Shown: in pieces, positions 33,479 through 45,710 of the stretch
Layout: each line of letters starts with the position of its first letter
Numbering within the stretch: position 1 is the stretch's first letter
Source of the DNA: Voacanga thouarsii
Taxonomy: Eukaryota > Streptophyta > Magnoliopsida > Gentianales > Apocynaceae
Direction of reading: 5' to 3'
NCBI GenBank assembly: GCA_026120185.1
Contig: JANUWF010001182.1
Coordinates: forward strand, 116,004-180,003
Length of the DNA stretch: 64,000 bases
Made by a program: the position numbers and the translations under genes
The notes under the pieces: generated by a model
Database searches by the model: none
What the model was told of the DNA's origin: nothing
The model's input: only the letters and a program-made list of their open reading frames with translations

Positions 33479-34270
33479 GTAAGCTCCTGCATAAAACTTG
33501 TTTGTTGTAAAAAGTTATTATGGCAAGCTAAACATGAAGTTTGTGAACATTGATTTGGTAAAGGCAATTAGGACTATTTCCTTTTCTTGTTTCAGTCAAA
33601 CCAATTATTTAAAAAATAACAAGTAGTTTTATTCAAACACTAAAGTGTTTCTAAAATTAATTTTGACAAGGACTTTGGAAACCCTTGATTGCCATTTTCA
33701 AGTAAAGCTATGTTTTATCAATTTTCTCCCAAGTGGGACAAACTACGTTGAGTACTCAATAAGGGTAGGCTAGTAGTACTAGTTTTGAAGAGCAAGAGTA
33801 AGTCTTCTGGCAGGAGGCTACCTCTAGAAGATGAACTCAACTTAGAAAAATGTTAGTACTACTTAGTCATGCCGGTCTGAGCTAGCGAGTTTCAGTCATA
33901 TGGACTGTGTGTTGCCGGAGTGGACAATCGATTTTATTTTGGTGTAGAGAATGAGGAGTATCTTACCTGGTAGGTCGATTACCTACCTTTTGTCAGTCTG
34001 CACAAAGTGTGGCATTTTGACCGTTATATGGTTATGGGGCCCAACGTGTGGTAACCCATGGCCGCCCTTTTGAGTGGTTGATTTTATTGTATACGTATGG
34101 TTGGAAAAGCCAAAACGCCACTCTTGATTTTGAATATTGTTTATTGCTTGCCAGTATTTTTCTTCTGAAGTTCTTACACCTTGCATTCATGAACTGTTTT
34201 CACTAGACACTCAAAGCACACACGGACTTACTGAAATTTTTATCTCATCACCCTTTTACCATGTTTTCAG
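33479..34270 (+). other. Intron-like unit in solo LTR
   Basis: Donor context ATCAG|GTAAGCTCC at 33479 and acceptor ATGTTTTCAG ending at 34270, about 792 nt. Both sites are also present in the other two complete LTRs (see Findings). Splicing is not shown by sequence alone. Confidence 0.45.
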
Positions 34271-34525
34271 GTCGGTCCTGCTGTGGAGGTAAGTAGATAG
34301 TTTGTGCTTACTTGAAGGCCTTGTGTTATTTTCTTTATGTATTGCTTTGAGAGATGAGACTATTCAATGTATTTATGGATTTGTCTTGAATTTTTGGATC
34401 GTAATAAGTTTTAATTTTAAAGTATTATTTTATTTTTATTTGTGTGACTTAGTTATAAAGACCTCTTGTCCTTTGTACGGGACGACATCCCCGACCCTGT
34501 TAGGCCTAGGTAGTGGGGTGTTATA

Positions 34526-35285
34526 TGATTGAGGTACATAGAATCAATCTCGCCATTCATGGCTAGTTGCCATTTGTCTGCATCAGTACCAACAATAGCC
34601 TCCTTGTATCTAGTGGGATCGTGTTTCTAATGATCAAAGACTAGATCATAGATATCTTCAGTCCACCTTTCTGGAACTCTTGTGATCCTCCCATTATGAC
34701 GAGTCTCAGTTTATACAGGAACATCAGGTAGTGTTTCTCTTGGTTCCTTGATCAGGGTGTTAAAAGTACCTGAAATTGAATTAGTGACCAAATTCTCTTC
34801 TAACTATATTCTTCTTGAACTCGTGGTGAAAATAACTTATTCATCCTCTAAGTATCTAGTATTAGTACTAATGAGTACTTTATGCTTTTGAGGATGATAG
34901 AAATATCCACCTCTTATTCCTTTTGAATACCCCACAAAGTAGAATAACTCCAATCTTAGTTCCAACTCACTTCATTTTGTCAGCACATAAGTTGGACAAT
35001 CTAATATCTTAAGATGGTTCAGACTGGGCTTTCATCCAATCCATATCACATAGGGTGTCCTAGGTACTGATTTGGAAGTTGCCAAGTTTAAAATATATGC
35101 TACTGTTTCTAAGGCATACTCCCAAAAGGAAATAGGAAGAGTTGTTGACTCATCATGCTTCTGGCCATTTTCATCAAAGTTCTCTTTCTTCTCCCAGCTA
35201 CTCCATTCTGCTGGGGAGTCCTAGGCATAGTTAACTGAGATACTATGCCGTCATGTACCAAGTAATCCTTAAATTCATCGAAGAG
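34526..35285 (-). pseudogene. Copia-2 integrase C-terminal part, linker and RT N-terminus
   Basis: Minus-strand homology to 9084-9880 of Copia-1. It contains a degraded TPQQNGV...RRKRTLM segment with the integrase catalytic Glu environment near 35150-35230, and the linker with a YFYHPQK-type motif near 34890. Stops are frequent and no open piece exceeds 60 codons. Confidence 0.7.
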
Positions 35286-35860
35286 TTACTCTTTACCACG
35301 ATCCGATCTCAAAGTTTTAATTAATTTATCTTTTTGATAATCCACTTCAGCCTTAAACTCCTTAAATTTATCAAAAGAGTCAGACTTGCACCTTATCAGA
35401 TAAATATAACTAAAATGAGTGTGATCATCTGTGAAAGTGATGAAGTATTCGTAACCTCCTCTAGCTGGTGTAGTCATCAGACCACAAACATCCGTGTGAA
35501 CTAGTGCTAGTATTTCCATGGCTCTATCTACCTTTTTAGTAAAGAACCTTTTGGTCATTTTGCCGTTAAGGTAAGATTCAAACTGAGGCCATTCTTCTAA
35601 TCTCAATGAACCAAAAGGCCCATCATGGATTATCCTCTAAATTTGATTGGAATTTATATGTCCCAATCATAGATGCCACAAATACAAGTCATTTGATATG
35701 GCCTTTCTCTTTCTATTATTAGGTTTAGTTTGAATATTGTTTACTTGATTTCGAATAGGATGTATATAAAAAATATTTCTATACATGTTCCCTATACAAA
35801 TTAAATTACCATCTCTATTGATGGAAACACCAAAATGGAAAGAAATAGAATATCATTGAT
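35286..35860 (-). pseudogene. Copia-2 integrase core and pre-integrase domain
   Basis: The open minus-strand piece 35286-35606 reads LNGKMTKRFFTKKVDRAMEI, then VHTDVCGLMTTPARGGYEYF (first catalytic Asp), ITFTDDHTHFSYIYLIRCKS and KTLRSDRGKE (second catalytic Asp). Upstream, up to about 35680, LYLWHL*LGHINSNQI is the zinc-binding pre-integrase start with a stop in it. All belong to the Pfam-type retroviral integrase core fold, which inserts the cDNA. Confidence 0.88.
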
Positions 35861-36179
35861 TCATCAATTTAGAAACTGAAATCAAATTTTGCTTAAAACA
35901 AGAAACATATAAAATATCTTTTAAAATCAACTTCCTATTACAATAAAAAATAACCTCAAGATCTCTAACTACTTCAACCCATATTCTTGCTCCATTACCT
36001 ACTTGAAGTACATGCTCACTCTTACTGAGTCTTCTTGTCCTTCTAAACCCCTATAAAGAGTTAAAGACATGGTCAGTTACTCCACAAACAACTATCTAAG
36101 AGGAAATTGATCTAACCATCAAAATAGTCTCTAGGTATAGAGCAATACCTGAAGTAGACTTGGCTAAGAAGTCTGAACA
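35861..36179 (-). pseudogene. Copia-2 aspartic protease region
   Basis: Minus-strand segments around 36080-36120 (GVTDHVFNSLQGF-like wording with stops) and KLILKDILYVSCFKQNLISV near 35900-35945, the typical copia protease ending. The catalytic D-S-G itself is not clearly preserved. Confidence 0.6.
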
Positions 36180-36966
36180 ATCTTTCTTCTAATACCTCTT
36201 CTTGCCACACTTGAAACATTTGCCTTTGGGCTGCCCGTTGGACATAGCCTAACCAGATGCTTTAGGTTAGACCTTTGTGTTATTCTGGAGCTTTCTCTTC
36301 TTGAATTTCTTAGGCTTCACCTTAATTCTAGAAGAAAAAGAAGAATGAGAGACAAAAACCTTTAACACGAGGTTCATGATCTTCTTTGCCTCCTGGAGCT
36401 CTTTCATAAGCTCCGTGAGATTCATATCAAACTTGTTCATGTTGTAGTTCAACTTGAACTGAGAATATGAATCAGGCAGAGTTTTAAGAATTATGTCAAT
36501 TTGGCTCTCAGGATCTATCGTTGCACCGAGGACCTCGGCCTCCTTGAAGTAAGCGATCATCTTGAATAGTTGTTGTTGAACCGATACCCCCTCAGCCATC
36601 CTAGTGTTTAGGATTGCCCTAAGAGCTTTTTGCCTTATGGGTAAGCTTTTGTCAACAAACATGGTATGCAATGACAAATCCATGTCGTACACAGTGGCCA
36701 TGTGCTCATGCTTAGATTGGAGTGCACTAGCCATGGAAGCCAACATGTAGCATTTAGCCATCTCAACGGTTTTCTTCCATGCCTTCTCGGCATCTCGCTC
36801 CTAATCAATAGATTCTTCCCTAATCTCAGGATAGGGATTCGTAAGAACATTGTTGTACTCCTCGGTAGTGAGTACTATGTTCAGGTTCCTCTTCCAGTCC
36901 ACATAATTTAGGCTTGTCAACTTATTCTCCTTGAGAATGATTGACAATGGACTGAAACTAGACATT
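36180..36966 (-). pseudogene. Copia-2 gag
   Basis: It begins at the minus-strand ATG near 36965 (MSSFSPLSIILKENKLTSLN, then YVDWKRNLNIVLTTEEYNNV), the Angela/BARE-type gag start. The main open piece 36267-36761 covers MAKCYMLASMASALQSKHEH through DIILKTLPDSYSQFKLNYNM and LMKELQEAKK. A stop after EESID separates the first 50 codons. The zinc knuckle near 36190-36230 reads CFKCGKKRY*KKDC, with Tyr in place of the conserved His and a stop. An Athila LTR has landed just a base or two upstream of the start codon. Confidence 0.85.
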
Positions 36967-38477
36967 TGATGCGTATTTATTTGGGTATAAAAATCATATA
37001 AAACCAAGCACATTCCCAATTAAGTTTAAATTAAAATGTTAACCCCAAATTACATATATAAGCAAGCGTACTCATCATTAACGTAGCATAGGGTTCAAAC
37101 GAGTGTCGATCCTCAAGGAACAAGTATGCATTAATCCCTTTTCTCTCATTGTTTAACCGACTCAATAAAGTTAAAACAAAATAAAAAGGAAATAAAATAA
37201 AAGAATATATACATGTCAAGGATGAAGAATTATGTAACTTAAACCATTATTTTGACATACATAACCTTAAAGTACCTAATCATTGTCATAACTCATTATT
37301 CTCTTGGCATCCTGAAGGATTAAGGTAGACTCACTCATTTTTCAATCCATGAAATCACTATCTTCTAGACAAACATATTCGGTCTCAACTAATTCACCAA
37401 AAAGATGCGTTAACCACGATCCTTGATTAAATTTCCATATTCTGGCAAACTTAAAACATAAAATCAACCAATGAATCCATATTCTGGCAGACATCAAATA
37501 ACCTTTAATTACTCTATTCTTGCCTATCAATCTCTTTTTCAAGCAAGTTAAGAGACAACAAATATGAAACTAATGAATTGAAACCACCATTCAAGCAAGT
37601 TAATGGAAAGAAACAACCAATTAATCTCATAGTAAGCACAAGTGATTAAATACCAAGAATAACAATCAATTAATCAAAAGATCAAAATAACTCTAAAAAT
37701 CATGAATATCTTAAACAATGTCAAATTACAATAAAACAATTAATACATCATTGTTCAAGAAAAAGAAAAGAAAGTAAAAGAAAGCACTCATAGACGAGCT
37801 TCCTTCTTCTTCCTTTGAAAACCTTCTTGTACAATCCTCATTGATTGAAGAATTCCTTATTTGATTTGAGTGATGTTCTATGATAATCTATGAATTTTCT
37901 CATTTTCTCTTGTGTTTTCCATCTATTTATAGGCTTAGGAAGTGCCTAAACTCGTTGGTGTAATATTCTTGGCTGAATAGAAGTAGGAAAATACTAAAAC
38001 TCCACAGATTACCAAAAATTGCGTGCAAAAATCAAGGTTTTGCCTTATCTTCAGGGCACGGCTGGTGCCGCATTGGCTACTGGAACTAGCGTTGATTGTG
38101 TTTTGTTTCTTCCGTTGTTCACTGATTTTTCTCGATTTCAACATAATGTTGTCCAGAGTACAGTCAGCGTCGCCTCGGCTGCTACAACCGGTGTCGGTTC
38201 GGTTATGTTCCGGTCTGTTTCAACAATTTTTGTCGCCTCGAAGTGCATGTCAATAGCTCATGGCCAGCGCTGGTTCCTCTGCCTTGTCTGGCGCCACCTC
38301 TATTCTATTTTGCGACGTTTTTGCTTCGTTTTACCCTTAAAATCTGAAATAATGGACAAAATACCTTTCCAAGAGTAAAATCTCAAATATGAAGGAATAT
38401 GACTAGTTATTGAACAAAATGTATCACAAAAGAACCACAAATAACTAGAAAAAATATGACTAATTTAGCTCCTATCA
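36967..38477 (-). repeat. Ath-4: solo Athila-like LTR
   Basis: 1511 bp, minus-strand ends TGATAGGAGCTAAATTAG and AATACGCATCA, with perfect 5-bp duplication. This is the best-defined copy of the family and fixes the ends of the others. TATA box minus TATAAATAG at 37923-37931; GC-rich cassette 38055-38310 lies upstream of it. Confidence 0.95.
37923..37931 (-). promoter_or_regulatory. TATA box of Athila solo LTR
   Basis: Minus strand TATAAATAG within GCCTATAAATAGATGG, about 547 bp into the LTR. Confidence 0.65.
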
Positions 38478-40155
38478 ACATTTCTGAAATATTGCGAAAA
38501 ACAATCATTTAGTTTGCAAGAAATAAAAATGCACATTCTTTAAATTATTTCTTTGATAATAGATAACTCTTAAAACCATTACCAATAATATAAATAGTTT
38601 AGCTCTTAGAAAAGTGAACAAAGCTTCGTAGGAAGATTAATAGCATCCTAAGTTAAGTGTATAACCATCACGAATCAAAACTTCTTAGAATAGGTAATGG
38701 TCTAAAAAAAGTTTTACTGATAGGATGTCCACTAATTTACACCATCTACGGGCAATCTAATGCTAAAAACCTCCACCGTAGGTTAGTCAATCCTAAAAAA
38801 TACCCTAGACTTTTAATTTTACTCTTCTATTAGTTCTAGATACTTGTGAAAATCCATCCTATAGGTGGTCATGTTCAGAATGACACGAGAAAATCCACTA
38901 TCTCTAATGAGAGTTGTGATGGAAGTCATGGGGTCGTTGGAACCCCTCTCCCACTTAATCTTTTTTTGAAAATAGAGTTTTAAGCCCAAAAATATTTTCT
39001 ATAATCTTATGATTTCATTAACTTTAGTAAAAATCTAGAATTCAATATTATTCTCTATGTCAAGGATTAAATCCTTTGAGAGAATAAACTATGAATATAT
39101 TTTACTATTCTAAGTTAATAACCAAATAAAACTTTATTGAATAACCTTAAGTTCAATATTATTCTACATGTCAAGGATTAAATATTTTAAGAGAATAAAC
39201 TATGAACTCTTTTATTTTTAAAGTTTCTTAGATTAAAACATTTTATTAAAAAACTGTCCTATCTAGTGAGACTTTTGGTCTCACAAAAACTCGTGCATTT
39301 GATCACAAAAATGAAATAAGCATGAAATTAAAAGTAAACTTTTTCATGCACAAACTATTCATTTATTCCTAAGTGACCAAACAATGGATTAAACATCATA
39401 AATTAAAATTAATGATCTTATTTAATCCTAAGGTGGTTCCATCATTTACTATTCATTTTCATGCAAATTATTCATCCGTAGATAAATAAAACTATTGCAA
39501 AAAATTAACCTCATGCAATGGTTTCAAAACATGATTACATCAAGGAAAACTAAGGAACACAACTTCAGTAGTGCACTTCTATTTCTTGGACAATTTGTCA
39601 CCTCTTTTTTCATCCAAAATTGTGCACAACCGGCTCTGGACAGAATGGACCTGGCGCCTGGTCTGTTGGGCCCTCTTGGTATCGAGTCCAATCTGTTTTT
39701 TCCAAAAATCCTAGCTGGGCAGAGTGGACCTGGTGCCTAGTCCGATCGGCCCACCTAGCACCGGGTCAACTTTGGAGTTCGTCGATGTTTAGAAAAAATT
39801 CAACTTTTCAGCCACTTTTCGCCCCTCAGCAATTCCAGGAATCACATTCTTCCAGTCCCCAAAATTTACAGATTAAAAGAATTCAAAAAAACACAAAACC
39901 AAGCATAAAAACATGCCTTTACAAGTGCCTATACTTCTAACCACGAGGCATACATCAAATCTACTTAAAAAAAAAAAAAACAATGGGAAAACCATTAGAA
40001 TACATGATCCTATGCCTCTAGCCGCGAGGCATACATAAACTCTAGAAACCAATATATAAGGGATCGCATGAAATCACAAAAGATTCATTTTTAGTAGTAA
40101 AGGAACCACATTTTCTAGTTTTAACCCTAGTACATACTCCTAGATGAAAACTATG
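38478..40155 (-). other. Copia-2 leader (5' untranslated region)
   Basis: About 1.7 kb between primer site and gag start, of the long-leader type known in BARE/Angela. It contains a GC-rich cassette at 39615-39775 and two hairpin-capable repeats at 39922-39953 and 40011-40033. No persuasive frame. Confidence 0.7.
40011..40033. other. Perfect 8-bp hairpin in Copia-2 leader
   Basis: TATGCCTC, 7-base loop TAGCCGC, GAGGCATA. An imperfect copy (TGCCT...AGGCA) lies about 85 bp away at 39926-39951. It sits 120 bp downstream of the primer site in element terms. Confidence 0.8.
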
Positions 40156-40167
40156 GCTTTGATACCA
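40156..40167 (-). other. Primer binding site of Copia-2 (tRNA-iMet)
   Basis: Minus strand TGGTATCAAAGC, one base from the standard site, two bases after the LTR end. Confidence 0.88.
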
Positions 40168-40169
40168 CT

Positions 40170-41984
40170 TGAAAGAATCGCAAAAATCTATCAAAAGAAA
40201 CGCAGCGGAAAATTTTTCAATTTTTTTATCCACATCTAGGAGAGAGTACATACTTTTCCTTATTGGTCACAGATTAACCAACGTAGGAACGGGTTGCACT
40301 GGAACTTCTTGCGTTGAAAGGGGAGAAGGAGGTGCCTGCTGTTCAACTGGAGCTACCGCTAATCTTCTATTCTTATGCATCAAGCGTCTCCAAGCTAGCT
40401 TCTTCTCTTCGTCTTCCAGAGTATGACTCTACCTTGCTCTTAGGTTAGCTTGGTGAAAGCTCCTTCATTAAATAATCAAAAAATACTCTCCAAGAAAGAA
40501 AGAAGAGATGGACCAAAACCAGAGGAAAAGAGAGCCTGGAAAAGGATGGCACACCGGAGAAGAAAAACTTTGGAAAAAACACATTTTGTTTTTTTCTCCT
40601 CTTCCACCTTATATTTTCGGCTAGCCTTAGGGCTTCATTAAGCCCTAATGGCCGAAAACATTGAGCCCTAATGGGCTTGGTGCTGTGCTCCAAAACCAAT
40701 CCAAGACTAGCCTAATTCTCTTAATTAATTACTTATCTTTTCTGGGCTTCATTAAATACCCCAGACTAATTAATTAATTCTAATTGAACTCTTAATATAT
40801 GTCAACATATATCAACCCAGGTAATTAATTTATTTCAACCTAATTCTCTTAATTAATTAATTATCTTTTTTGGGCCTTATCAAAATCCAGGACTAATTTA
40901 TTAATTCTAATTGGACTCTTAGAATAAATTTTATTTCTCTTCCAAATAAATATCCATTAAGTCTAGATTGTGCCTAAACAATACCGAGTAACTTGACCTA
41001 CTCCAGGGACCAAGAAACATATTATTCATGGCTACTAAAATGACCAAAATGCCCTTACTATTAAATAGTTGTATTTTATCATTTTAAATATTTTCATTTA
41101 TCACAATATGAAAATATTAACCCCAAGAATAATATTACTAAAGTAATGTCTCCAACCTACAAGTGAAATAATAGAAATACCCCTCTATGTAAAAGCCACC
41201 AATGAGACAGGATAAATGTACTAACAAACATCTCAAAGACATTTACCATCCTTAGATCTCTAGTCCGATAATCCATGACTTATTAGAATGTACTTGCTTA
41301 TCATTGGAAGCTACCCAAAAGCACACATTCTATTGTCAAGTTCCAAGGGCCTTGGATCATTAGGTTATCCTAGACAATTAGAAGGGGGTGATTTAACTTT
41401 ACTATGTGAAGCATAAAAACTCTGTTGCATAAGTCTATCTTAAGTAACTAGAGTAATATACCCAACATATAAGGATATTAATCTCACCAAAGAAATCTCA
41501 CCCAATATACATCAAAGTATAAAATCCTAGTTTCGCCAAACCACCAATTCATACTCAAGTATGAAGGTATTCGTCCCCACTGTAATAGAAATAGTCTGAT
41601 CTCTATAATTATAGTACTTTAAAAGACACCACTACTACAGGTCCAGTTCTACGTATTCAAATTACACTTATGCCAATAATATGAGTGAACTACTCACTGA
41701 TTGAAGGTAAACTATTCCTCATTGGAAATCATGGCACAATAGTCTTACCTTGATGAAATGTCCAGTTCCATCAAATGACTAAGAATTCAATTTTACTTCT
41801 ATGATAAGTACTCATGGTCTATACCTTACTGCGAAGAATGACCCAACACATAGACCATTACTTGTCATACTTGGACCTTTAAATGTGCAATAATATAAGA
41901 AACAGGCTAAATTGAATGAATAAATATTTTATTGTAATATTTTTTATACAAAATACATAGTCTTTGAGGGCATATTTTCCAACA
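40170..41984 (-). repeat. Copia-2 5' LTR
   Basis: 1815 bp, minus-strand start TGTTGGAAAATATGCCCTC, end GATTCTTTCA. It aligns with the Copia-1 LTRs along most of its length. The base run CCACT (41985-41989) would be its target duplication. The partner is lost because the 3' end of the element is missing. Confidence 0.9.
40709..40921 (-). repeat. Direct repeat inside Copia-2 LTR
   Basis: Two ~85-bp copies about 132 bp apart, both starting CCTAATTCTCTTAATTAATTA and running to AATTCTAATTGRACTCTTA. The first has CTGGGCTTCATTAAAT where the second has TTGGGCCTTATCAAAAT. Copia-1 has a comparable doubled segment near 5790-5900. Confidence 0.88.
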
Positions 41985-42384
41985 CCACTGGAACATGACC
42001 TGCGATTCACATTTTCGAATATTCTGTCTATTTTCATTATGCATATCTATTAGAAGGTTTAGGCTCCTATCACCCCCTCTTTCCTATTTATATTTATATT
42101 TTTCTTTTGAAGTCTATAAAGTAGGATGAGATTTACAAGGCCCTAAATAGTGAATTCCTATTTGCCCACTTAGAGTCTACATTTGTAAGTTGAAAGATAT
42201 AAATGCCTTTATAAAAAAGTATAGTATCTTTACAAAACCAAACATCAAGATGTAGAAAATCACTTTCATAAGAAAATTAGGTTTCTAGATGTGCCAAAAA
42301 AAAGAAAAGAATGAAAATGATTATAATTTTCAGTGTCATTTAGCATAAGAATCCATTTACAAACCAGGCAAAAGGATTCTATTT

Positions 42385-42489
42385 TTAGTATATCTGTGTA
42401 GTACTATATGTTGGAAGACCACTTTCAACAAATGTTGAAAGGATAGCTGTATCTGGTGCTTCACCATATCTCATAGGCTCATCTTGAAA
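42385..42489 (-). other. Exon-like 33-codon terminal piece
   Basis: Minus-strand frame QDEPMRYGEAPDTAILSTFV then ESGLPTYSTTQIY and TAA (stop at 42385-42387). Just upstream is a pyrimidine-rich TACTTGCATTTTCAAG that could be a splice acceptor. The codon content is protein-like and unrelated to the retroelement proteins around it. Not recognised. Confidence 0.3.
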
Positions 42490-45400
42490 ATGCAAGTATT
42501 AAAAGCTATAAGAAGGAAAAGAAAAGCTAGATTTTTAAAGCTTCTATTCTCTACACAAAACATAAAGGAAAATCACTTCTCTCTATTCCATCCCAATTGA
42601 GACATGTTGAACCCAACTTAGCAAAGGTAGAGATAAGTTACTGATGGAGAAGATTAAGTTATTTGTAGGAATTCAATAGCTAAGTTAAAAGGTTATTCTC
42701 AAGGGACATGCAATAAGAAACTAAAGGACTTTCAAATTATGCATAGCATATTATTATTGATCTATATAATAATATGAAAACTTTTAGACTCCACAATAAA
42801 AAAGTTGCTACACCATAATAAAAAAGAAAAAAAGGAAAAAAAGAAAGAAAGACAGGGATGAAGATGCTCACCATTTTTGAATAGAAGAGAGATATGAGAA
42901 TGTTTTAGGATAGATTCATTTAGCTGATTGTTTGACAGAATACTGCACAAGACATTTACAATCAATTTTGCTATCGTCTTAATAATGATCTTTGATTAGA
43001 AGAACATTCATGTATGTACCAAAAGATAACATATAAATGTACTTATTAGGAGAAAAGAAACCAATAAAAGCAAAGTAGATGAGTCTAGAAAAGGAAACTA
43101 CATGGCAAGATGCATATATAGTAGTCATAGTGTGAGAAATTTTTGCTTGTATGGTTGAAAGAGTTGATTCCAACTAATATCCGTAAACACCATACACTAG
43201 CAAGTCATTAGACATCCTGTAAGAAGTTTTGCCAAAATGGAATAAATTGATACTGTAGTTAAATAAGAAGGAGAAGGAGACAGACACTTTAACTAAGAGC
43301 AAGCTACACTCACAAATAGATAAAGTCTTGTATCATATTGAGATTAGGTGTTAGCCCTCTTAAGCTACAAATTTTGGGGCTTCTGCCACATTAATAGAAA
43401 CGAAACTTATTGTTGAGTATATAAGCTGTCAAAGTTGGTCACTAGGTTTCATGTTGTTTCCCCTAGATAGATATCATGTATATCAAAGAATGCCTGAAAT
43501 ATACCCTCTTACATACATATGTATAAATTAATAGAGGCGTGTTGAAAAAAAGAAAACAAATCATTGATTATGAATTTTTATGAAATAATTAGATTTCTTG
43601 AAGTAAACTAAAATTTGATCCAATTCCATTTACAGTTGAAGTTGTAGACTAAATAGTGTTTATAGCTTGCCTATTATAAAGGTTTCAATGCCTCATTTTG
43701 CAACTAAGAAAACTATTTAGAAAGTCTGAACCTTGTACCCAAAACCTGTATGCTTGATTATTGCCAAAACAGTACTAGATAATAGTATAGAATGCAACAA
43801 GACTTAAGCTAAATAGCTCTATAAGAAACATATTAAACATATTTGAATTTCATACTACACATTTTTAGATCATAAATCTCTTATTATGTCTCTATATAGG
43901 TTTCTAAAAATCTCAATACTTGTTTTTCCCAATTTTTTGTCATTAATGCTTTCTAAGCTATGAAGTGTCTTCAAAAATCATAGCTATACTTTTGTACATA
44001 TTATAAGAAGATTTGCATAAGAGGAACTTACAACTTCACTAACTTTTTCATATTTCCCTAAGAAGCTGGAATTTCAGCAACACCGAAATTGTTGTTATCA
44101 AGCTGACTACATGGATAAAGCAAGAAAGTAAAAAGTATCACTCCCATATTCTGGAAAGTAGTCTACAATTACAAACATTCCCACATAGCAATAGATTAGA
44201 TAACCTAAACAACTTACATGTTCTATTTCTTTTGAATGTTAAGTTTTATGAACAAGTAAGATTCTTTTCTTTATAACCACGTAGGTCTAAGAAGTGATTT
44301 TGTAATCTATTAGAAACAGGAGTTGAAGACCAAAGACTTTAGGGTTTATTTTCTTGGAAAGATTGTACTTATGTAAGCTAGTCCTGAAGTAGAATGATAT
44401 AATGGCCTAAGTTTCTCATGGAGGGATAAAAACTTCTAAAGATTTCTACTAGAAATTGTCTAAAATAGGTAGTTGATACAGCTTGTTCAACCAAGTTAGC
44501 CAAGCTTCAACTAGTTAATTGCCACTACTTCTTGTACCTAGTAGCCTCTAAGTTGTCAGAAGAAAAACTAACTCTAATTTGTTTTTATTTATTAATTTTT
44601 TACTATTTAAAGCTACTTTCAAGCATAATTAAATCCCATCCACTCGAAAATTGTATGCGAGAGTTCAATGATCAAATCCTCCATAATAGCAACTAAAAGG
44701 TAAAATGAGGACATGTATTAGTTGTTCATTAACAATTCAATCTTTCTTGATCAAAACTAAACCAAGAAGGCCTACTTAGAGTTCAGCAATGCTAATCCAA
44801 CATGTCAACAATCATAATAAAATCCAATAAGCCAGAACTATGCAAGTGGAGGTTGAATTGGTTAAGCAAATATTTCAATAATGGTTAATTGCAAGAAAAA
44901 TGCCAACAAAGATCTAAGAACCCAAAATTCACTTCCCCTTCCCCTTTTGGCTAATGGTATTTGTTTTCCTTTGGTTTTGATCTGGCAATAAGAACTTCTT
45001 CAGTTTCTATAATTTGAGGATAGATCTAATACTTAAGGTAAAAATATTGTAGCAAAGACTTCTTCAATTAGTATTATTGCACAAGTATGAAACACAATAT
45101 AGCTAATGCTCTTCCTCTTCGTAAGTGGGATTTCAGTGAGATTGATGGGCTGGGTTGGGTGCATTTAAGTGAAATTTGGAAACAAAAGCATTAGGGCAAG
45201 AAGAACTATTTCTGCAATAAATCAAAAGATCAATAACTGTGGTAGAGAAATACCAAAAGAGCAATTGGAATGACAATTCAAAAAACTACAAATTAATATC
45301 CTTTTAGGGTCGAAGCCTCAATCCATGAACATTTCCCCAGAAGATTATGCAAATTGTTTGATTAAGGAAAGAAAAGCAATAATTTTTTTAAATCAAACAA

Positions 45401-45572
45401 ATATTCATGCATTCATGTATAACTATTTGCTTGTTCAACACTTTCTCGCAACATAATTTTCAAAAGAATTGCATCCTAAAATAGTAATCCCAATGTCTAC
45501 TATCTATGATAGGATCGGATCGGTAATTCATAATCCTAAAGCTCGTAGACATCACAAAATCTGAAATATTAC

Positions 45573-45710
45573 CTTGTTGAGAGCAGATTGACGCATTGCT
45601 TGAAGTAGATGGAGGCATTTGTCTTGATGATTAGGGGACTCAGTGACGCAATTAAGTAGGTCGAGTGTCTCTTTAGTGTATACATGTTAGGGATCCTGGG
45701 AAGACTCCAT
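45573..45710 (-). pseudogene. Exon-1-like piece of a small Cys-containing protein
   Basis: The minus-strand ATG at 45708-45710 begins MESSQDP, then TAA, then HVYTKETLDLLNCVTESPNH, QDKCLHLLQAMRQSALNK, followed at once by a canonical donor GTAATATTTCAG. The two Cys are ten residues apart, which suggests a CHCH-like small mitochondrial protein start, from memory only. The stop at codon 8 (TAA, one transition from CAA) would inactivate it. No second exon was identified. Confidence 0.35.

Larger units (their letters stand above)
30288..34525 (+). repeat. Solo LTR of the Gypsy-2 family (4.24 kb)
   Basis: It starts TGTGAAACCCCAACTAAAAC and ends GTAGTGGGGTGTTATA (family end GTGTTACA, with C changed to T). 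It aligns throughout with the 5' LTR of Gypsy-2 (49892-54155). It contains the tRNA-like module (30531-30610), a CT microsatellite (32177-32211), an intron-like unit (33479-34270) and a conserved block at 33860-34090. The perfect duplication and the absence of internal DNA define it as solo. Confidence 0.95.
30283..34530. other. Target-site duplication TGATT around Gypsy-2-family solo LTR
   Basis: TGATT at 30283-30287 and 34526-34530. Copia-2 RT sequence is continuous when the LTR and one copy are removed. Confidence 0.95.
36962..38482. other. Target-site duplication ACATT around Athila solo LTR
   Basis: ACATT at 36962-36966 and at 38478-38482, directly outside the LTR ends. The left copy overlaps the gag start codon (read CAT on the plus strand). 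Confidence 0.95.
29304..41984 (-). mobile_element. Copia-2: 3'-truncated Ty1/copia (Angela/BARE-like) holding two solo LTRs
   Basis: This minus-strand element has its 5' LTR at 40170-41984, primer site 40156-40167, a long leader (38478-40155), gag (36180-36966), protease/pre-integrase, integrase (35280-35640), linker and RT (34526-34960, 29304-30282). The RNase H domain, polypurine tract and 3' LTR are missing beyond 29304. A Gypsy-2 solo LTR (30288-34525) and an Athila solo LTR (36967-38477) are nested inside. A gag start of the LKENKLTSLNYVDWKRNL type, a 1.8-kb LTR starting TGTTGGAAAATATGCCCT and a long leader fit Angela/BARE elements. Confidence 0.88.
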
